In this document: positions 13,433 through 24,530 of the stretch, one piece after another
How positions within the stretch are numbered: position 1 is the first letter of the stretch
Layout: every line of letters starts with the position of its first letter
Assembly (NCBI GenBank): GCA_021234155.1
Contig: JAJEKV010000041.1
Span: 1,302,447 to 1,366,446, forward strand
Length of the DNA stretch: 64,000 nucleotides
Direction of reading: 5' to 3'
Source of the DNA: Isoetes taiwanensis
Taxonomy: Eukaryota; Streptophyta; Lycopodiopsida; Isoetales; Isoetaceae
The notes under the pieces: model-generated
The model's database searches: none
Seen by the model: only the letters and a program-made list of their open reading frames with translations
Told to the model about the DNA's origin: nothing
Position numbers and translations under genes: made by a program

Positions 13433-16377
13433 CTAAAGGTGCCTCAGGATACGAAGTGATGCTGCTATTTGATGGGCCTCAATACCTATTTGTACCACAT
13501 TAACAACCAACTCCTGAGCAGAGAAAGCCTCTTCTGGCTCAGTTGGACACACAACAGGATCAAGATGAGAAGCATCAATCTCTGATGTAATGAACGAAGA
13601 GGGCAAAGATAAAACTAGATGGTTCACACCAGCATGCGGATCTGAATCACTCTCCATCACAACTCTGCAACTGTATAATAAACAAAAAGATAAAAAGCCA
13701 AGAAATTGCACAATAAACATGACAAACTTTCTCAACCAACAACCATCGTATGCTCACCCGTTGGATGGCGATATAATCCACACCAGACTCCATGATATTG
13801 ACATTGGGGCTGAAACTAGGATCACTTATATCTCGAAAGTTCACATCTTCCTCATCAATAGGAATACTAACATCCCACTATCGTCTACAGCCAGGACCAT
13901 TTCTTTCAAAGGGCACAAAGCCTACAAGCAACCCAAATAGTATGGTTCTCATATCAGAAGGTATGCAATGACTAAGATTCAACAAGACTTTCCAAGCCGC
14001 TCTAACTCTATGCTCATTGATATGAGCAGTATTAGAAGGAATTATCCACGGACTAGACAAGGTGAAGTTTCCAGATCTAATCATCCTTCACAACGTATAT
14101 CAAACTCACAATCAACCCTCGATTACCATGATAGTTCACAAAGTGGGCAACCCTGTTCATCAAATTTTTATTGTCTAAAACAACAAGATTCTTAGTTTCA
14201 CCAGGCCCCCACCCCCTTTTTTTCCTTTGAGAGTAAGAAATTTTTTATTAATTAAAAGAGATATACGACTTTCTTGTGGGCTCCACAATAGGCCAGATAG
14301 GAAGTATACAATGCTCTTGGTCACCAGATAGAAAGAATTATCATGAGAAATACACGCAACCATCAAATTGAAACACTACCCTAAGATCAAGTCCACGTAC
14401 TATGGCCAAGGTCCTCAACCTCTTCTTCATTTCTGCAAAATGATATGCTCCTCACTCTTTTAGTTCTTCCAGTACTAGAGGGCATGGCCTTCTTATGCAG
14501 TCGAATGAATACCTAGAAGAATAAGATATGTCACTACAAGTCGCTCTGGACTGTTCGAGAACACTTGAAGAGTTGCCTTCTTCTCCTACTAGCAGTACTA
14601 TAGAGATTGATTTCCTCTTCCAAAAATACACTCCACTACCAAAAAGCCCAACCCGCAAGATTTTAAGCAAAAGTAGAACTGTATTAGGCAAGATTGCCAA
14701 TTGCCTGCCCACTAGCAAGGTACTATAGGCACTTCTCCAAGAGCAACCTCCAATACTAGAGCAAGCTGCCACTATACTTATATAACTGCTTCAACCTCTT
14801 CTCTGCAATAGAGGTACCATAGACTAGGCTCATGACAGAAAGAAGCTACAGTGAACAATATGCTCAGATATCAGCTCAATAATATCTCCCTCCTGAACCA
14901 CACTCTCGAAAGATTTGAAGACATTACCATGAAAACGGTATATATGGTGCATCTACAAGTCACAGGTCTCCCCTTCTGTATATCTTGATTTATCATTTGT
15001 AATCAATAGATCACTATGCCATCCTCTCTAACTGGGATAGAGAAGGAGAAAAAACCCCATAGGCAATACCGAGCAAGCAACATATAAGATCCAATAAGCC
15101 ATTCTATGTCCCCATCTATCATGATAATAATCAAGAAACAAGACATGCTGCATGAGTGCAGACACAACCGCAGTGAGTGTTTTCTTCAGGTTGCAGTGAA
15201 TGCAACAAGAGATTGAGACTTAAGCCAACACCAAACAAGAATGAACGTAAGACTACTCTGGTCCATAGAGTCCAGGTGTGATAGGCCAGATATGAAAAAA
15301 CATGCTCCCATACTGTCTGAGGTTCTAGCATTAGCCGTAAAATTAGACCAAGATAACTAAAGCATAAGACATTCAGCCACCAAGCATTTTCTGCCTACAT
15401 TGGAAAACTGATGGGAGAAGCACAAAAGATCACCTCTTACTCGATCTCAAAATGATACTTGGAGAAGTTATGGAAGTAGCGGCTAAACTCCATTGCATCC
15501 CCCATTTGCGTGATTCGAGGAAGAACGATGAGGCAATCTCCTTTACAACAGCCATGACTTTGCCTGAGGCAGAAGCACCATGATTGATTGGTTGCTCATC
15601 TAGTAGATATTGCAGCAAGAATGGTCATCCAGCAGTCGCCCTAAAAGTTAGGGCGCAACATTTTCATTCGATAATTTTCCACCTATCAAGTCAGCCCTCC
15701 ACCTTAAATACATCAATTACATATTCACTAATGTTATGGAGATGGCAGACATAATAAACCTTACCAATATCTTTCATACAATAACCAACTATACCCTCAA
15801 AACAATGAAGTTTGTTATTCTTTAAAGCCTTACAAATCAAGACAACACCTGGGGGCTTTGAAGGTCAATCCATATCTTTCTTGATGGCATCATTCATGGC
15901 CCTTGGAGTCTTGTAACGAGCTCTAAGGACGATCTGGCAGTACAAATGACCACAGTAGCACCACGCTTTAGTGCTACTGCTCCAGCCAAACATCTCCTAT
16001 TACAAAATCCAACCATGGCATCATAAAAACTTCTAGGAACATCCTGACCAGACATCCCCAATGTCACATTAACATTGGCAGCTGTCCAATCTTGTCCCTA
16101 AGAAGCCCCACCAAAAGAACCTCCAATCTGCAAAGAGCTCAGGCCCGGCTATTGCCTTACCTCTCCTAGCCTCTTCATAAAGAAAGTCTACCTCAGGCTC
16201 AGCCAACAGAGCAAAGGAACAAGCACAGACTAATTCCAAATTTCGCAGGCAATAGAACAAGAAACATAGGATCTGACACTTGCGGAGTCCAAGAATAGCA
16301 ACAGATGTGAAGGACCGCCATCTACAACAAGATGCCATCCTTTCTTCATGAAAAAAAAAACCCTTAAATGCCAACAT
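13433..16377 (-). pseudogene. Rep-like (HUH-type) protein gene, copy 3, interrupted and decayed
   Basis: Minus-strand pieces line up with the Rep-like genes in the tandem units at 20-22 and 25-27 kb. From N to C: a YDAMVGF segment near 16.0 kb (units: YDRMVGF); a motif-II region reading H-L-Y-C-Q at 15934-15948, where the units have H-L-H-I-Q; CKALKNNKLHCFEGIVGYCM with Y-C-M-K at 15769-15786; a FSYLAYHTW segment near 15.3 kb; FTLSSPWIIP and HRVRAAWKVLL near 14.0 kb (units: FTLAS and LERVQAA); and an acidic C-terminal segment at 13433-13660 behind a plausible 3' splice site. The Y-x-x-K box fits the catalytic tyrosine motif of rolling-circle Rep proteins. The second His of HUH is Tyr here, and a frameshift, an in-frame TAG near 13.88 kb and roughly 1 kb of foreign DNA (about 14.2-15.1 kb) break the gene. 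Likely inactive. Family assignment rests on motif order, not a search. Confidence 0.6.
14215..15120 (-). mobile_element. Insertion inside the Rep-like pseudogene, LINE-like 3' end
   Basis: This block separates the FSYLAYHTW and FTLSSPW parts of the Rep-like pseudogene, which are adjacent in the tandem units. On the minus strand it ends with CTTTTAATTAATAAAAAATT and a purine-rich tail, similar in style to the LINE tails in the window. No coding motif was read inside it, so it could also be intron sequence. Confidence 0.35.
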
Positions 16378-16974
16378 GCCACCATCGGCATTTTCAGTAT
16401 TTTTTCATGTGAATACCATAAAAAACCTTTGACAATCTTATGTAATAAAGATACCCTTGACACATTTTAGCATGTGGCCTTAAAATGTATATAGATGTGG
16501 AGACTTTGGCTGTGTCGATTTTGGCAGATGAATCGAACAGAGATATTTTGTTCTGAGATTTTCATTAAATCGATTGTTAGCCTGTCTTGGAATTTGCTGG
16601 ATTATATTCGAAATCCAACATCCTACAAAAGGGAAAGCTTAGCGTCCTTAAAATCTGGTAGAATGCTTTTATCTATGTCGGATGCATCAGAAGAGGACCC
16701 ACGTCCTGTTGTAAGGATATTCCCACTGGATTAGCCAGAAACGATGATATCTAACTCAATTTCCCCGAGAAAAGACAGCTTGCTCCTGAAGAAATTTCTC
16801 TATAGGAAATTGCAGAGGCTTCCTTGGGACGACCTGAGCTTCAAATAAATATTGATTCAAGCTTCTTAAATGTCACAACCAGTTCGTTCTTATTCAAAGC
16901 ACGATTCCTAACATGTCTTGCTAAACGGCAAGACACTATAAGCTTCTGAAATGTAGATTAACTGGAAGAACGTA
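16378..16974. other. Spacer between Rep-like pseudogene and hairpin element
   Basis: A plus-strand open frame at 16495-16734 encodes 79 residues with no recognised motif. No gene is supported. Confidence 0.4.
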
Positions 16975-17066
16975 TAAGGGTAGCACAACTGGGACTGGAT
17001 TCCCGGTTTGGCAATGACCGGGCGCGCTGCCAAACCGGGAATCCAGTCCCAATTGCGCTACCCTTA
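16975..17066. repeat. Near-perfect 39-bp hairpin (inverted repeat)
   Basis: Arms 16975-17013 and 17028-17066 are reverse complements with few mismatches (core TGGGACTGGATTCCCGGTTT), separated by a 14-bp GC-rich loop (ATGACCGGGCGCGC). Such a structure would fold into a stable stem. It could be a snap-back MITE or a small-RNA precursor-like hairpin. Confidence 0.9.
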
Positions 17067-17067
17067 C

Positions 17068-17352
17068 AATATCACAGTTGGGGAACGCAGGATCCGGTTT
17101 CTCTGATCACAATTTGCTATGATTTCTTACCTATGCAGCCGGTGGTGAAGAGTGAAGAATGGAAATAGCATTTCTTGAAATCGGCAGGGGATGGGCGCCT
17201 GAGAATGCACTACCAGAAATAGCAGCGACCCAACTGTGATATTGTACTACAAAAGAAGATTCTTGAACTCCGGTGGACCAATTTGGCGGTTCTGCAGATT
17301 CTTGAACTCCGGTGGACCAATTTGGCGGTCGCTGCAGAATTTCGATGATGGT
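17068..17352. mobile_element. Possible small CACTA-type MITE with internal 39-bp tandem repeat
   Basis: CACTACCAGAAATAGCAGCG at 17207 is CACTA-like. A degenerate reverse complement (GGTCGCTGC followed by ATTTCGATGATGG) ends near 17352, giving about 146 bp. Inside, a 39-bp unit is repeated twice (17258-17296 and 17297-17335, core ATTCTTGAACTCCGGTGGAC). A separate 16-bp perfect inverted repeat, ACAATATCACAGTTGG near 17068 and its complement near 17231, links this element to the hairpin next to it. The tandem repeat and the 16-bp inverted repeat are certain; the MITE call is tentative. Confidence 0.45.
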
Positions 17353-17712
17353 CGCAAAGAGCTGCACATGTTTTTCTTTTTTCGCACGGCCACCTCACAC
17401 TTTTGGGCTGCCACATGGTTTTTTCTGCATGCCCACGTCACATTTGTTGTGCAACATGTTGATATGATATAGATAGATATGGCAACGATATGAGAATTCG
17501 TTAATAAGTCAGAGGGTTGGGCTAAGGTTAGGTATAGGCATCATTTCTATGCCAATTTAATGCATATTGTTTACTTATAAGTTAAAATTCATCTGCCATA
17601 TACGTCATCTCTCGTAATCTCTTGGAAAAATACACATTTTCCATAACCATCTGATTGCAAGAATGCAGCTTATTCTTTTCCCTCTCAAAAAAACAAAGTT
17701 GGGAGCATTGCA
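17353..17712. other. 3' flank of the SET-domain gene
   Basis: AT-rich downstream region. Minus-strand AATAAG-type and A-rich stretches near 17660-17690 could serve polyadenylation. Nothing else was recognised. Confidence 0.4.
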
Positions 17713-19512
17713 TCAAAGCAGGCTCTCTTTCTCTTTCTCCAGAGCCTTGAGTTTTGATTTGATATTGTTCATAACACTGACCAACAATTGCTTTTTGGTA
17801 AGGCGAAATAGGACCACCAATCTGTTGTGTGATGATAACTCTTGATTGGACAGGGCATTTTCATCTTCCGCAATTGTAGTTTTGAAATGACTCAAAACTA
17901 TTGCAGCCAATGCAGACAAGGTCTTCAGAACCTTTCGCTCATTATCAGCACCCAAAGGTGCAGACGCTCCCCAAGATTTTAATGTGTTCATGTCCTGATG
18001 TAAATCAGTTGCACTCTCTGTGTAAAGAATTCTTAAAGCTGCCAAAAGACGCCCGTCAACTTGATCTGAACCTAACGTCACCTGATAGTTGATTATTTAA
18101 ACAAATATAACAAATGTTAAAAAAGAAATTACAAATTCTAGGAAACCGACCATTGCAATTTCTGACCTTTAGCGCTTCTCCAGTGCCAAGCAGATTCAGC
18201 TGTTTTAACGCCTCTTGCTGCCATGGAGCTGGTGCAGTAAAGGATACTGAATCAGAATGCTGCAATCCTGCAACTAACCGTGCATTGTCTAGCAACCATC
18301 CATCATATCTCAGCTCGATGCGGTCATGAGGATTGTTTGGTATTACAAAACCATAATCCAAAAGAAGAAAGTCATTGCTAAGTGGCCCATAGTCCAGATG
18401 GATAGCTTCCCCAACATTCAATTCCTTTTTGGTGATGACCTTGTATGATGATGACGGTCAGTAAACCTAAAAACAAAAAGAATATGTGGACCTTACTATT
18501 CTATAAGTTACAGCCTCGCTTCATACCTTCAGAAACATGTCATCTTTTGCCCCCATATTGTCATTGACAATACATGCATTTGGTAGAAAACTATGGTTGC
18601 ACATATCAATCAATGGCAGCATCATGGCTGATCCCAAACTGTTTGGACCACCTGTTCTAAATGCCCTGCTAGACACTGCGGCCATGGCCCAACCCAATGC
18701 ACCGGCATCAACTGATTGCCCACCAAAAGGATGTTTCTCATTTGGTAAACTTTTAATGTTTTCTGACATTTCTGTTGCAAATTGCAGCAAAAACCTGCAT
18801 CTCTTCTTCACCTGTATTGCATAAAAAATTAGGTAATTGAACATTATTTACTTAAGTTACTGCTATAAGCATACCTGGTGTATAATGGGAACATATTCTA
18901 AACCTTGTATCTCAGGACCAGAGAAAAAAATTGGAAGATCAAAAGACTGTGGAAGCATGCTAATGTAAGGCCACCAAAAAGAGCCAGTCTTTGCTCTCTC
19001 CATTAAGAGCTTCAATCCAAGCCTTAAAGACCATAGTTCCTCTGGCACACTCTGGCCCTAAAACATAATTAATATTTTTTCTCTTGCAATATTAACTATG
19101 GCATCTAAAGTTTACTGAACACCAAAACCACTTTTTTCCCGAAATAAAACAATGGCATTGATAAAATACGAACAGAGATTAATTTTAGATTACCAGGGAT
19201 GAGCTGCGCTAATTCAAAAAGGACATGCTCAGCTCCACTTGATGGCCGTGGCATAGGAAGAGGGATATGGCGAGGCAGTGCAACGATGGTAGAACCAGAA
19301 GATAGTGGCTGCGTTGCAATAAGGCCAAGACCAGCTCCAGGAGCATTTTCATTAGCTATATGAACACCACTCCATACAAATCCACCTTGCTCTTGCACCC
19401 ACTTCCTCATATCCGAAGAAGCGGATACCGGTACACTGTTAGGCGCAGAAGTGGAGAAATGAGGTCGCGACCATGGCTGGACAGCTCGAGCTCTGAGACG
19501 CCCAAGCGCCAT
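17713..19512 (-). CDS. SET-domain protein lysine methyltransferase (Rubisco-LSMT/SETD family), five exons
   Basis: Likely a plastid protein lysine N-methyltransferase using S-adenosylmethionine. Exons on the minus strand are about 19512-19194, 19057-18875, 18811-18527, 18439-18167 and 18081-17713, all with GT-AG introns of 63-135 bp. The start is the ATG at 19512, followed by an Arg/Ser/Ala-rich leader of about 35 residues that looks like a transit peptide. Product about 475 residues, normal for the family. Exon 2 has VPEELWSLRLGLKLL and SFWWPYISMLP; exon 3 has ALGWAMAAVSSRAF and the SET motif NHSFLPNA; exon 4 has LDYGPLSNDFLLLDYGF; exons 4-5 form the helical Rubisco-LSMT substrate-binding domain. 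Exons 2-5 join in frame. Exon 1 ends one base past a codon, whereas exon 2 starts at a codon boundary; one base fewer in the GGG at the exon 2 acceptor (19056-19058) would restore the frame. A TATA-like ATATATAAT lies near 19540. Substrate not predictable. Confidence 0.9.
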
Positions 19513-19853
19513 ATCCAAAAATGCTCCACCCTTGCAGATTATATATCCCTATATGTTTCGGAGAAATTTCTAACAATTCTCCAAGTATTTCTCTAGTCTT
19601 TTAAACACACAAGAAATTTAAAATTAAATGCTCCTCTACTCTTGCATATTTTGAAAGCATTCCTTATTTTTCTTTCCTTATGGCTTTTTTGTGAGCGGAA
19701 GGATCTGGGCCGCCGGTGCATAGCATATTCCACGGATTATACCATGTTGACGGCCCACTTTTATTCGGCAAGCAAAAACGTCAACCAAAACCCAAGGTCA
19801 TTTTTGAAGCGTACAACCATTGACACACATGTTATATTCATGAAAGCCATAGC

Positions 19854-20043
19854 CATTATGAAGGCGTACAAGCATGAAAACACATTTCACACATCCATCC
19901 ACACATATCTATATCCGTCATATGTACAACCGTCTTCCTCATGAAACCCATAGTCATTATGAAGACGTACAAACATGAAAGCCTATTTCACACGTTTATC
20001 CACACATATCTATATCCATCATATATCATATGTACAACCGTCT
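19854..20043. repeat. Two-copy 101-bp tandem repeat downstream of Rep-like gene (unit 1)
   Basis: Copies start at CATTATGAAGGCGTACAAGC (19854) and CATTATGAAGACGTACAAAC (19955). The same array is at about 24861-25050 in unit 2. It lies 3' of the Rep-like coding region. Confidence 0.9.
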
Positions 20044-20188
20044 CAGAACCACAATGGCATCACCCATCCGCTCTCCTCTTCTTGCAACTGACACCTGCAT
20101 CATGTCGCCTTCTAACAGCTTCCACTTCACGAAGCTCCCTTAGCAACAAACCCCTACAGAGGTTCAGATGCGATCGCAGAGCCTCTCT

Positions 20189-22064
20189 CTAAACTGCAGA
20201 ATTAACCCCTTGCCTTTCAAGAAGGTCCATCGATGCCTGGATTCGATCCAATGTGTTTGCCAATGCCATTCGTAACTCCTGCACTGCTGTGCATACATCT
20301 CTAACTGAATCCTCAGCCTCAGCTAAACTACCTAAAAGATCCGGTGCACTTTCCCTTTCCTGGTATTCAACCACTGACCGTGCATCCGACCTTGAATCCT
20401 CGCTCTCGTCACTGATGACAATAATCTCTTGCTGTCTATTTTCGAAACCCTTCCTCTCGCCTCCATCTACAATTACCACAACAACACATTAGTCACATAA
20501 ACAATCACAAACACTCCAATTAAAGAAATCTACCACATCACAATGCATCAAAGTCAAAATCATGGAAGTCAAGAGGAATGTATGCTGCATCTGGAGCCGG
20601 TATATCCGGGGGCGATGGGCGGACCCACTACGGACATGAATGAACTCATCGGCTTGCTTTGCTACCCGTTCTACAACGCCATCTACATCCTCGAACACAT
20701 CAGCACTATCCCATACGGCGTCTCCTCCTCTTCCCTATTTTCTCCCACGGGAACAATTCCCGGCTGGCTCCCAAAAAGCGCCATTCTTACGTCATATCCT
20801 TATATGCGCTCAGGGGGCTAGCATGATCGCCATGCTTTGCTGCCTGCACACGCTCAAGGGAAATGTAAGCCCGAATTATTCGGCGGCACGCAAGACTTGC
20901 CAATGTGAACTTAGTTCCAGTGCAGCATTGCTTTAACGGTATGCACCTGAAGGAGGCGTGCGGAATCACGGCTGTATGGTATGAAAGGTAATGGAATGCT
21001 CTCCTCATAATGTTTCGATTATCAAAGCGTTATGGCGTGCTTGATATCCCCGAAGACCGTAGAGAGCATATAGTTCTTTCGGATCGACTTGTTGGTTGTG
21101 ACATTATGCATGTGCACTTTGAAGTGGAGCTTGCCTATATCTTTTAGGCAATAACCCACTATGCCCTCAAAGCGGTCTGGTCTACTTCCGGTCAAGGCCT
21201 TGCAAAGGATAATTGCACCGGCCGGGCCTGCATCCCTTCCATCCCAGAAATTTTTAATCCTGCAATGTTTACTTACTTGAGTCTTAGCCTCGCAATCTCA
21301 CCTTTAACTTTGAATGTGTAAATGGTCCATTGGCTACCCTCGCCTCCAAGGCAACAACTCCGACCTCACAATTCTCGCACAAGAACCCTACCATTCTATC
21401 ATACAAATGACACAGAAACATCTACACCCTCGAAAACGCCCAGGACCCCACATCCAAGGTCACAGCACATCCACCACTTCCTCACCAGGCCACTAGCTAT
21501 GTCTTCACCTACATGCTCTTCAACACACTTTGAATTTTTCTCGGGTCCACCTCGGCCCTCTTTCCCCCCTACCCTTGGCCACGACGCCCTCCCATCTCCC
21601 TCGCACTGGCCATGCTCCCTCCCTCCAACACCCCAAATGCAGAACATCTTCGAATGTAACCCGCTTCTTCTTCCTCCCCTCTCGGCAACCTCCACCTCCT
21701 CTTTCCTTTCGCACCTCTCTACTTTGGATATAACTTGTTGGTCTTCGGATCCTCAAACACAAAGAAGATTTCAAGAATTTTGCCCTATCACCTACTACCA
21801 CCGTGAACCCACTATCGGCCCGACCTCAACCTTCCTTTTCCAAACACCACACCTCCCCTAAATCCTTTTGCATGCGCCCCAATTGAAAGCTTCACCGAAC
21901 CCGACCATCGCCTCCACAACAAATTCTCGCTCTCTCCCCTCCCCTTTGCCCATGTAACAAATTTTACGTTCCCTGCCGGGACATTTGCCTCTACATTCAC
22001 CTTGCTTTGCTTGTCTACGGTAGTCGGCCTTCCCAATCCAAGCCGTGGAATATGTCCGATCCAT
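20189..22064 (-). pseudogene. Rep-like (HUH endonuclease-type) protein gene, unit 1
   Basis: Read on the minus strand. The order is a poorly resolved N-terminal part (about 22.06-21.45 kb); YDRMVGFLC and VVALE; D-H-L-H-I-Q at 21310-21327 (His-hydrophobic-His, rolling-circle motif II); LCKALTGSR and FEGIVGYCLKDIGKLHF with G-Y-C-L-K-D at 21139-21156 (Y-x-x-K, motif III with the presumed catalytic Tyr); ALYG; NIMRRAFHYLSYHT; FTLASL; YISLERVQAAKH; and near 20.6 kb an acidic tail (DFHDFDFDAL). A last exon at 20189-20475 behind a GTAATTGTAG acceptor encodes an acidic, probably coiled-coil C-terminus (ERESAPDLLGSLAEAEDSV). HUH Rep proteins nick DNA for rolling-circle replication or transposition; that role is inferred. 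No helicase was recognised. Frames shift several times, often near CAG/CTG, so whether the gene is truly broken is open. Confidence 0.6.
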
Positions 22065-23842
22065 CCTCGCCTCTACAGAGGGAATAAAGATATATCACGA
22101 GAAGCATCACCACCGAACCGGCATACGAGCACACGTCTTCACCTTCAACCTCATTTGCTTTCGCCCAGATCCATCTCAAAACAAAAGATCGGACGATCGT
22201 TCCCCGCTCCTTCCCCACTCCTCGTCGCCCACACAATTCCTCCCAGTGATTCCAATGCCTACGAGGAATTGACAATTGCTACCGGGTTTGGGTTTGGAGG
22301 TGCTTGCTTCTCGCGTGGGCGGTTGCACTTGATTTGCCAATCAAACACGAGGCGGCCGAATCCGGCGAGGCCTTTTAGATTTAAGGACCCGGTTTGGGAG
22401 CCGCTAATGCTAGAACGGGGTAATTGGGCTGCTTGCTTCTTGTTCCGCCCCGAGTCATGCACAAAACGGCTGCCATGGCCGCTCGGGCCTCAAGATTTAA
22501 GGGGCGCTTTTGGGACTGCATTTCGGCGGCCAGTTCAACTCCTTGCTTCCGCGGTGGCGGTTATCGAGGTGGATTGGATTCCGCGTAACCATCGCCCTGT
22601 TCTTCGCCATTCCTACCCCAGAATTCTTCTCACAGATTCGGTATGTTCTACTCTTCGTTATATCTACACAAATTCACAATTGCTACCCGGAAAACAAAGC
22701 CACAGAGGAGACTCACCATACAGTATCCATGGTAGCCCCCACTTGAAGTCTCCAACAAGACGCCCTCCGGCCCGATTACATAGGCATGCGTGCATGACTT
22801 GTCCGCCCAATCTCGAAGCAATGCCCAATCCGTCCTCCTTCTATCTATAAACCATGCACGCAGAAATCCGGGTCCGGCAAGCAGCTCCATCCAATTCTCT
22901 CCCAGTAAGCACCTCCAACTTCTCCAAAACATACCACAGACATACGATTTCCCATACATACTGCCCCAAAAACTAGGCCAAACCACTGGCGAGATACCCT
23001 CACCAAATACCAAACGCAATAATAGAACATACTACTCTTGCATATTTTGAAAAATGCCCCATATTTTTTTCTTACAATGCTTCAATTTTCTCATTATGCT
23101 ATTCAAGAAAATGGCGGGCCCTGCATATCATTTTGTATGGTTTTGGCAAGTATAAATATGCCAAAAACGTATTATGACAGTTAGAAATGTGGTTTTGGGG
23201 TTCGCATGCTTGAAGGGTTTTTCTAGTGTTGATTTCTTTGGCTTCTGTCAATTTCTTTACTGCAGGTGATGCCTTATTAGGGTAGGTTCGTGCTGCGCTT
23301 TAACTCATTAAACCTGAAGAGAAATAGAAATGATGTCATAGGCATTTTCTTTGGCGTAACGAAAAGTTGCTTCACAGAGCTGGGCAACAAAACATTGGCC
23401 ACGCATGATAGGGGTCATATAAGTATGTTGCAAATCCATGATATGGCTTGCTGCGAGGGTAAAAATTTCATCTCATATTGCAGATATGAAAGGCCATATG
23501 CGGTCTCGAAACGCTTGTGGAGGAATCATACACGACTTTTCTACTGAGCTTACATTTGGAGCTCCTGCTGAAGCGCTCTCTATAACTTCACATTGCCCCC
23601 TAGTTTACTTGAAGATAGGTGCAGTTTACAGGAAGATGGCTGCGAGATGTGGTATTGTAAAAACCACTTGCATTACATTCTGCCTCCTAGTCTAATCGTG
23701 TGTTGACACGTGGCAGTGATTCTTTTGAGGAATGTTTAGCAGATTTTGCATTCAATATTTTTAGACATTTACCAAACATTCTACACATTTACTCAACATT
23801 TAACCCACAGATTGTAATGTTGATTGATTTTCATGTAACAAA
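22065..23842. other. Unit 1: upstream part of the Rep-like element
   Basis: Moderately GC-rich sequence to about 23.0 kb, with long overlapping open stretches on both strands, for example plus 22002-22850 and minus 22648-23019. These are not conserved as frames in unit 2, so neither is called. It could contain the promoter or first exons of the Rep-like gene. From 23.0 kb onward it is AT-rich and noncoding. Confidence 0.4.
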
Positions 23843-23940
23843 AATGTCACTTTAGGTAACATTATCATGTGCCAACACTACCTCCGCGCCTCCCCGCATT
23901 GGCAGTGTTTCCACATGAGAATGTCACCTAAAGTGGCATT
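23843..23940. repeat. 29-bp imperfect inverted repeat (hairpin), unit 1
   Basis: AATGTCACTTTAGGTAACAT... at 23843-23871 pairs with ...TGTCACCTAAAGTGGCATT at 23912-23940 with three mismatches across a 40-bp spacer. Copied in unit 2. HUH elements often carry hairpins near an origin or terminus, but no function is shown here. Confidence 0.8.
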
Positions 23941-24276
23941 CTTGTATACGAATAATTTTGGCGAGGTTCGAATATTTTGTTTCCCATAATCACTTGCTCG
24001 TCTAACAGGTTGTAATTTGAGAGACATTGCAGACTTCATTTCTATGTGCTGCAGAAAGTTTAGCAGGTTACGCATGCGTGCTTGTGGTAAGAAGAAATGT
24101 CAATTCAAGTTGCTTTTATTCTATTTCTTATAGGCTGTGAATGCTAACATGCCTACAAGTTCTTCTCAGTGAAATCAAATTCCTATTCTCTACTTGCACG
24201 CAAGCCAGGTTCAGTGACATTTATGCAAATTGGCATTGCAGTTAGATGATTGCTCCATATTTTTCTTCGTTAGTTT

Positions 24277-24530
24277 ATCCATGCAAAGCACTTGCAGGAA
24301 GTTTTCTACATGTTTACAATGAGGGCACGTAAATGTTCTTTCTTATTGCACTGTTAGAATTCACATCCATGGAAAGCACTCGCAACAAGTTTTCTACATG
24401 TTTACAGGGAGGCCATGAAGTGCTTTCTTGTTGCATTGTTGGAAATTCACATCTATGGAAAGTATTCGTAGCAAGTTTTCTGCTTGTTTGCAGGAGGACA
24501 TGTCAAAGTGCTTTCTTGTTGCACTGATGA
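24277..24530. repeat. Three-copy 86-bp tandem array, unit 1
   Basis: Units begin near 24277, 24363 and 24448 with ATCCATGCAAAGCACTTGCA and variants, and each contains AGTTTTCTACATGTTTACA-like sequence. Unit 2 has the equivalent array at about 29283-29541. Confidence 0.85.

Noticed and set aside
21322-21861. 179-codon plus-strand open frame opposite the Rep-like gene
   Set aside because: It is the antisense shadow of the conserved minus-strand sequence; its Pro/Ser/Thr-rich translation comes from the Glu/Gly/Arg-rich opposite strand.
20189-22064. Helitron assignment for the Rep-like units
   Set aside because: No PIF1-type helicase motifs, no 5'-TC and CTRR-3' ends with 3' hairpin at the unit edges, and the tyrosine motif is Y-x-x-K with a single Tyr rather than the two-Tyr Helitron form.
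22002-22850. Long plus-strand open frame of 282 codons in unit 1
   Set aside because: The equivalent region of unit 2 is open only in shorter, differently phased pieces, composition is that of the antisense of the Rep-like region, and no motif was recognised.
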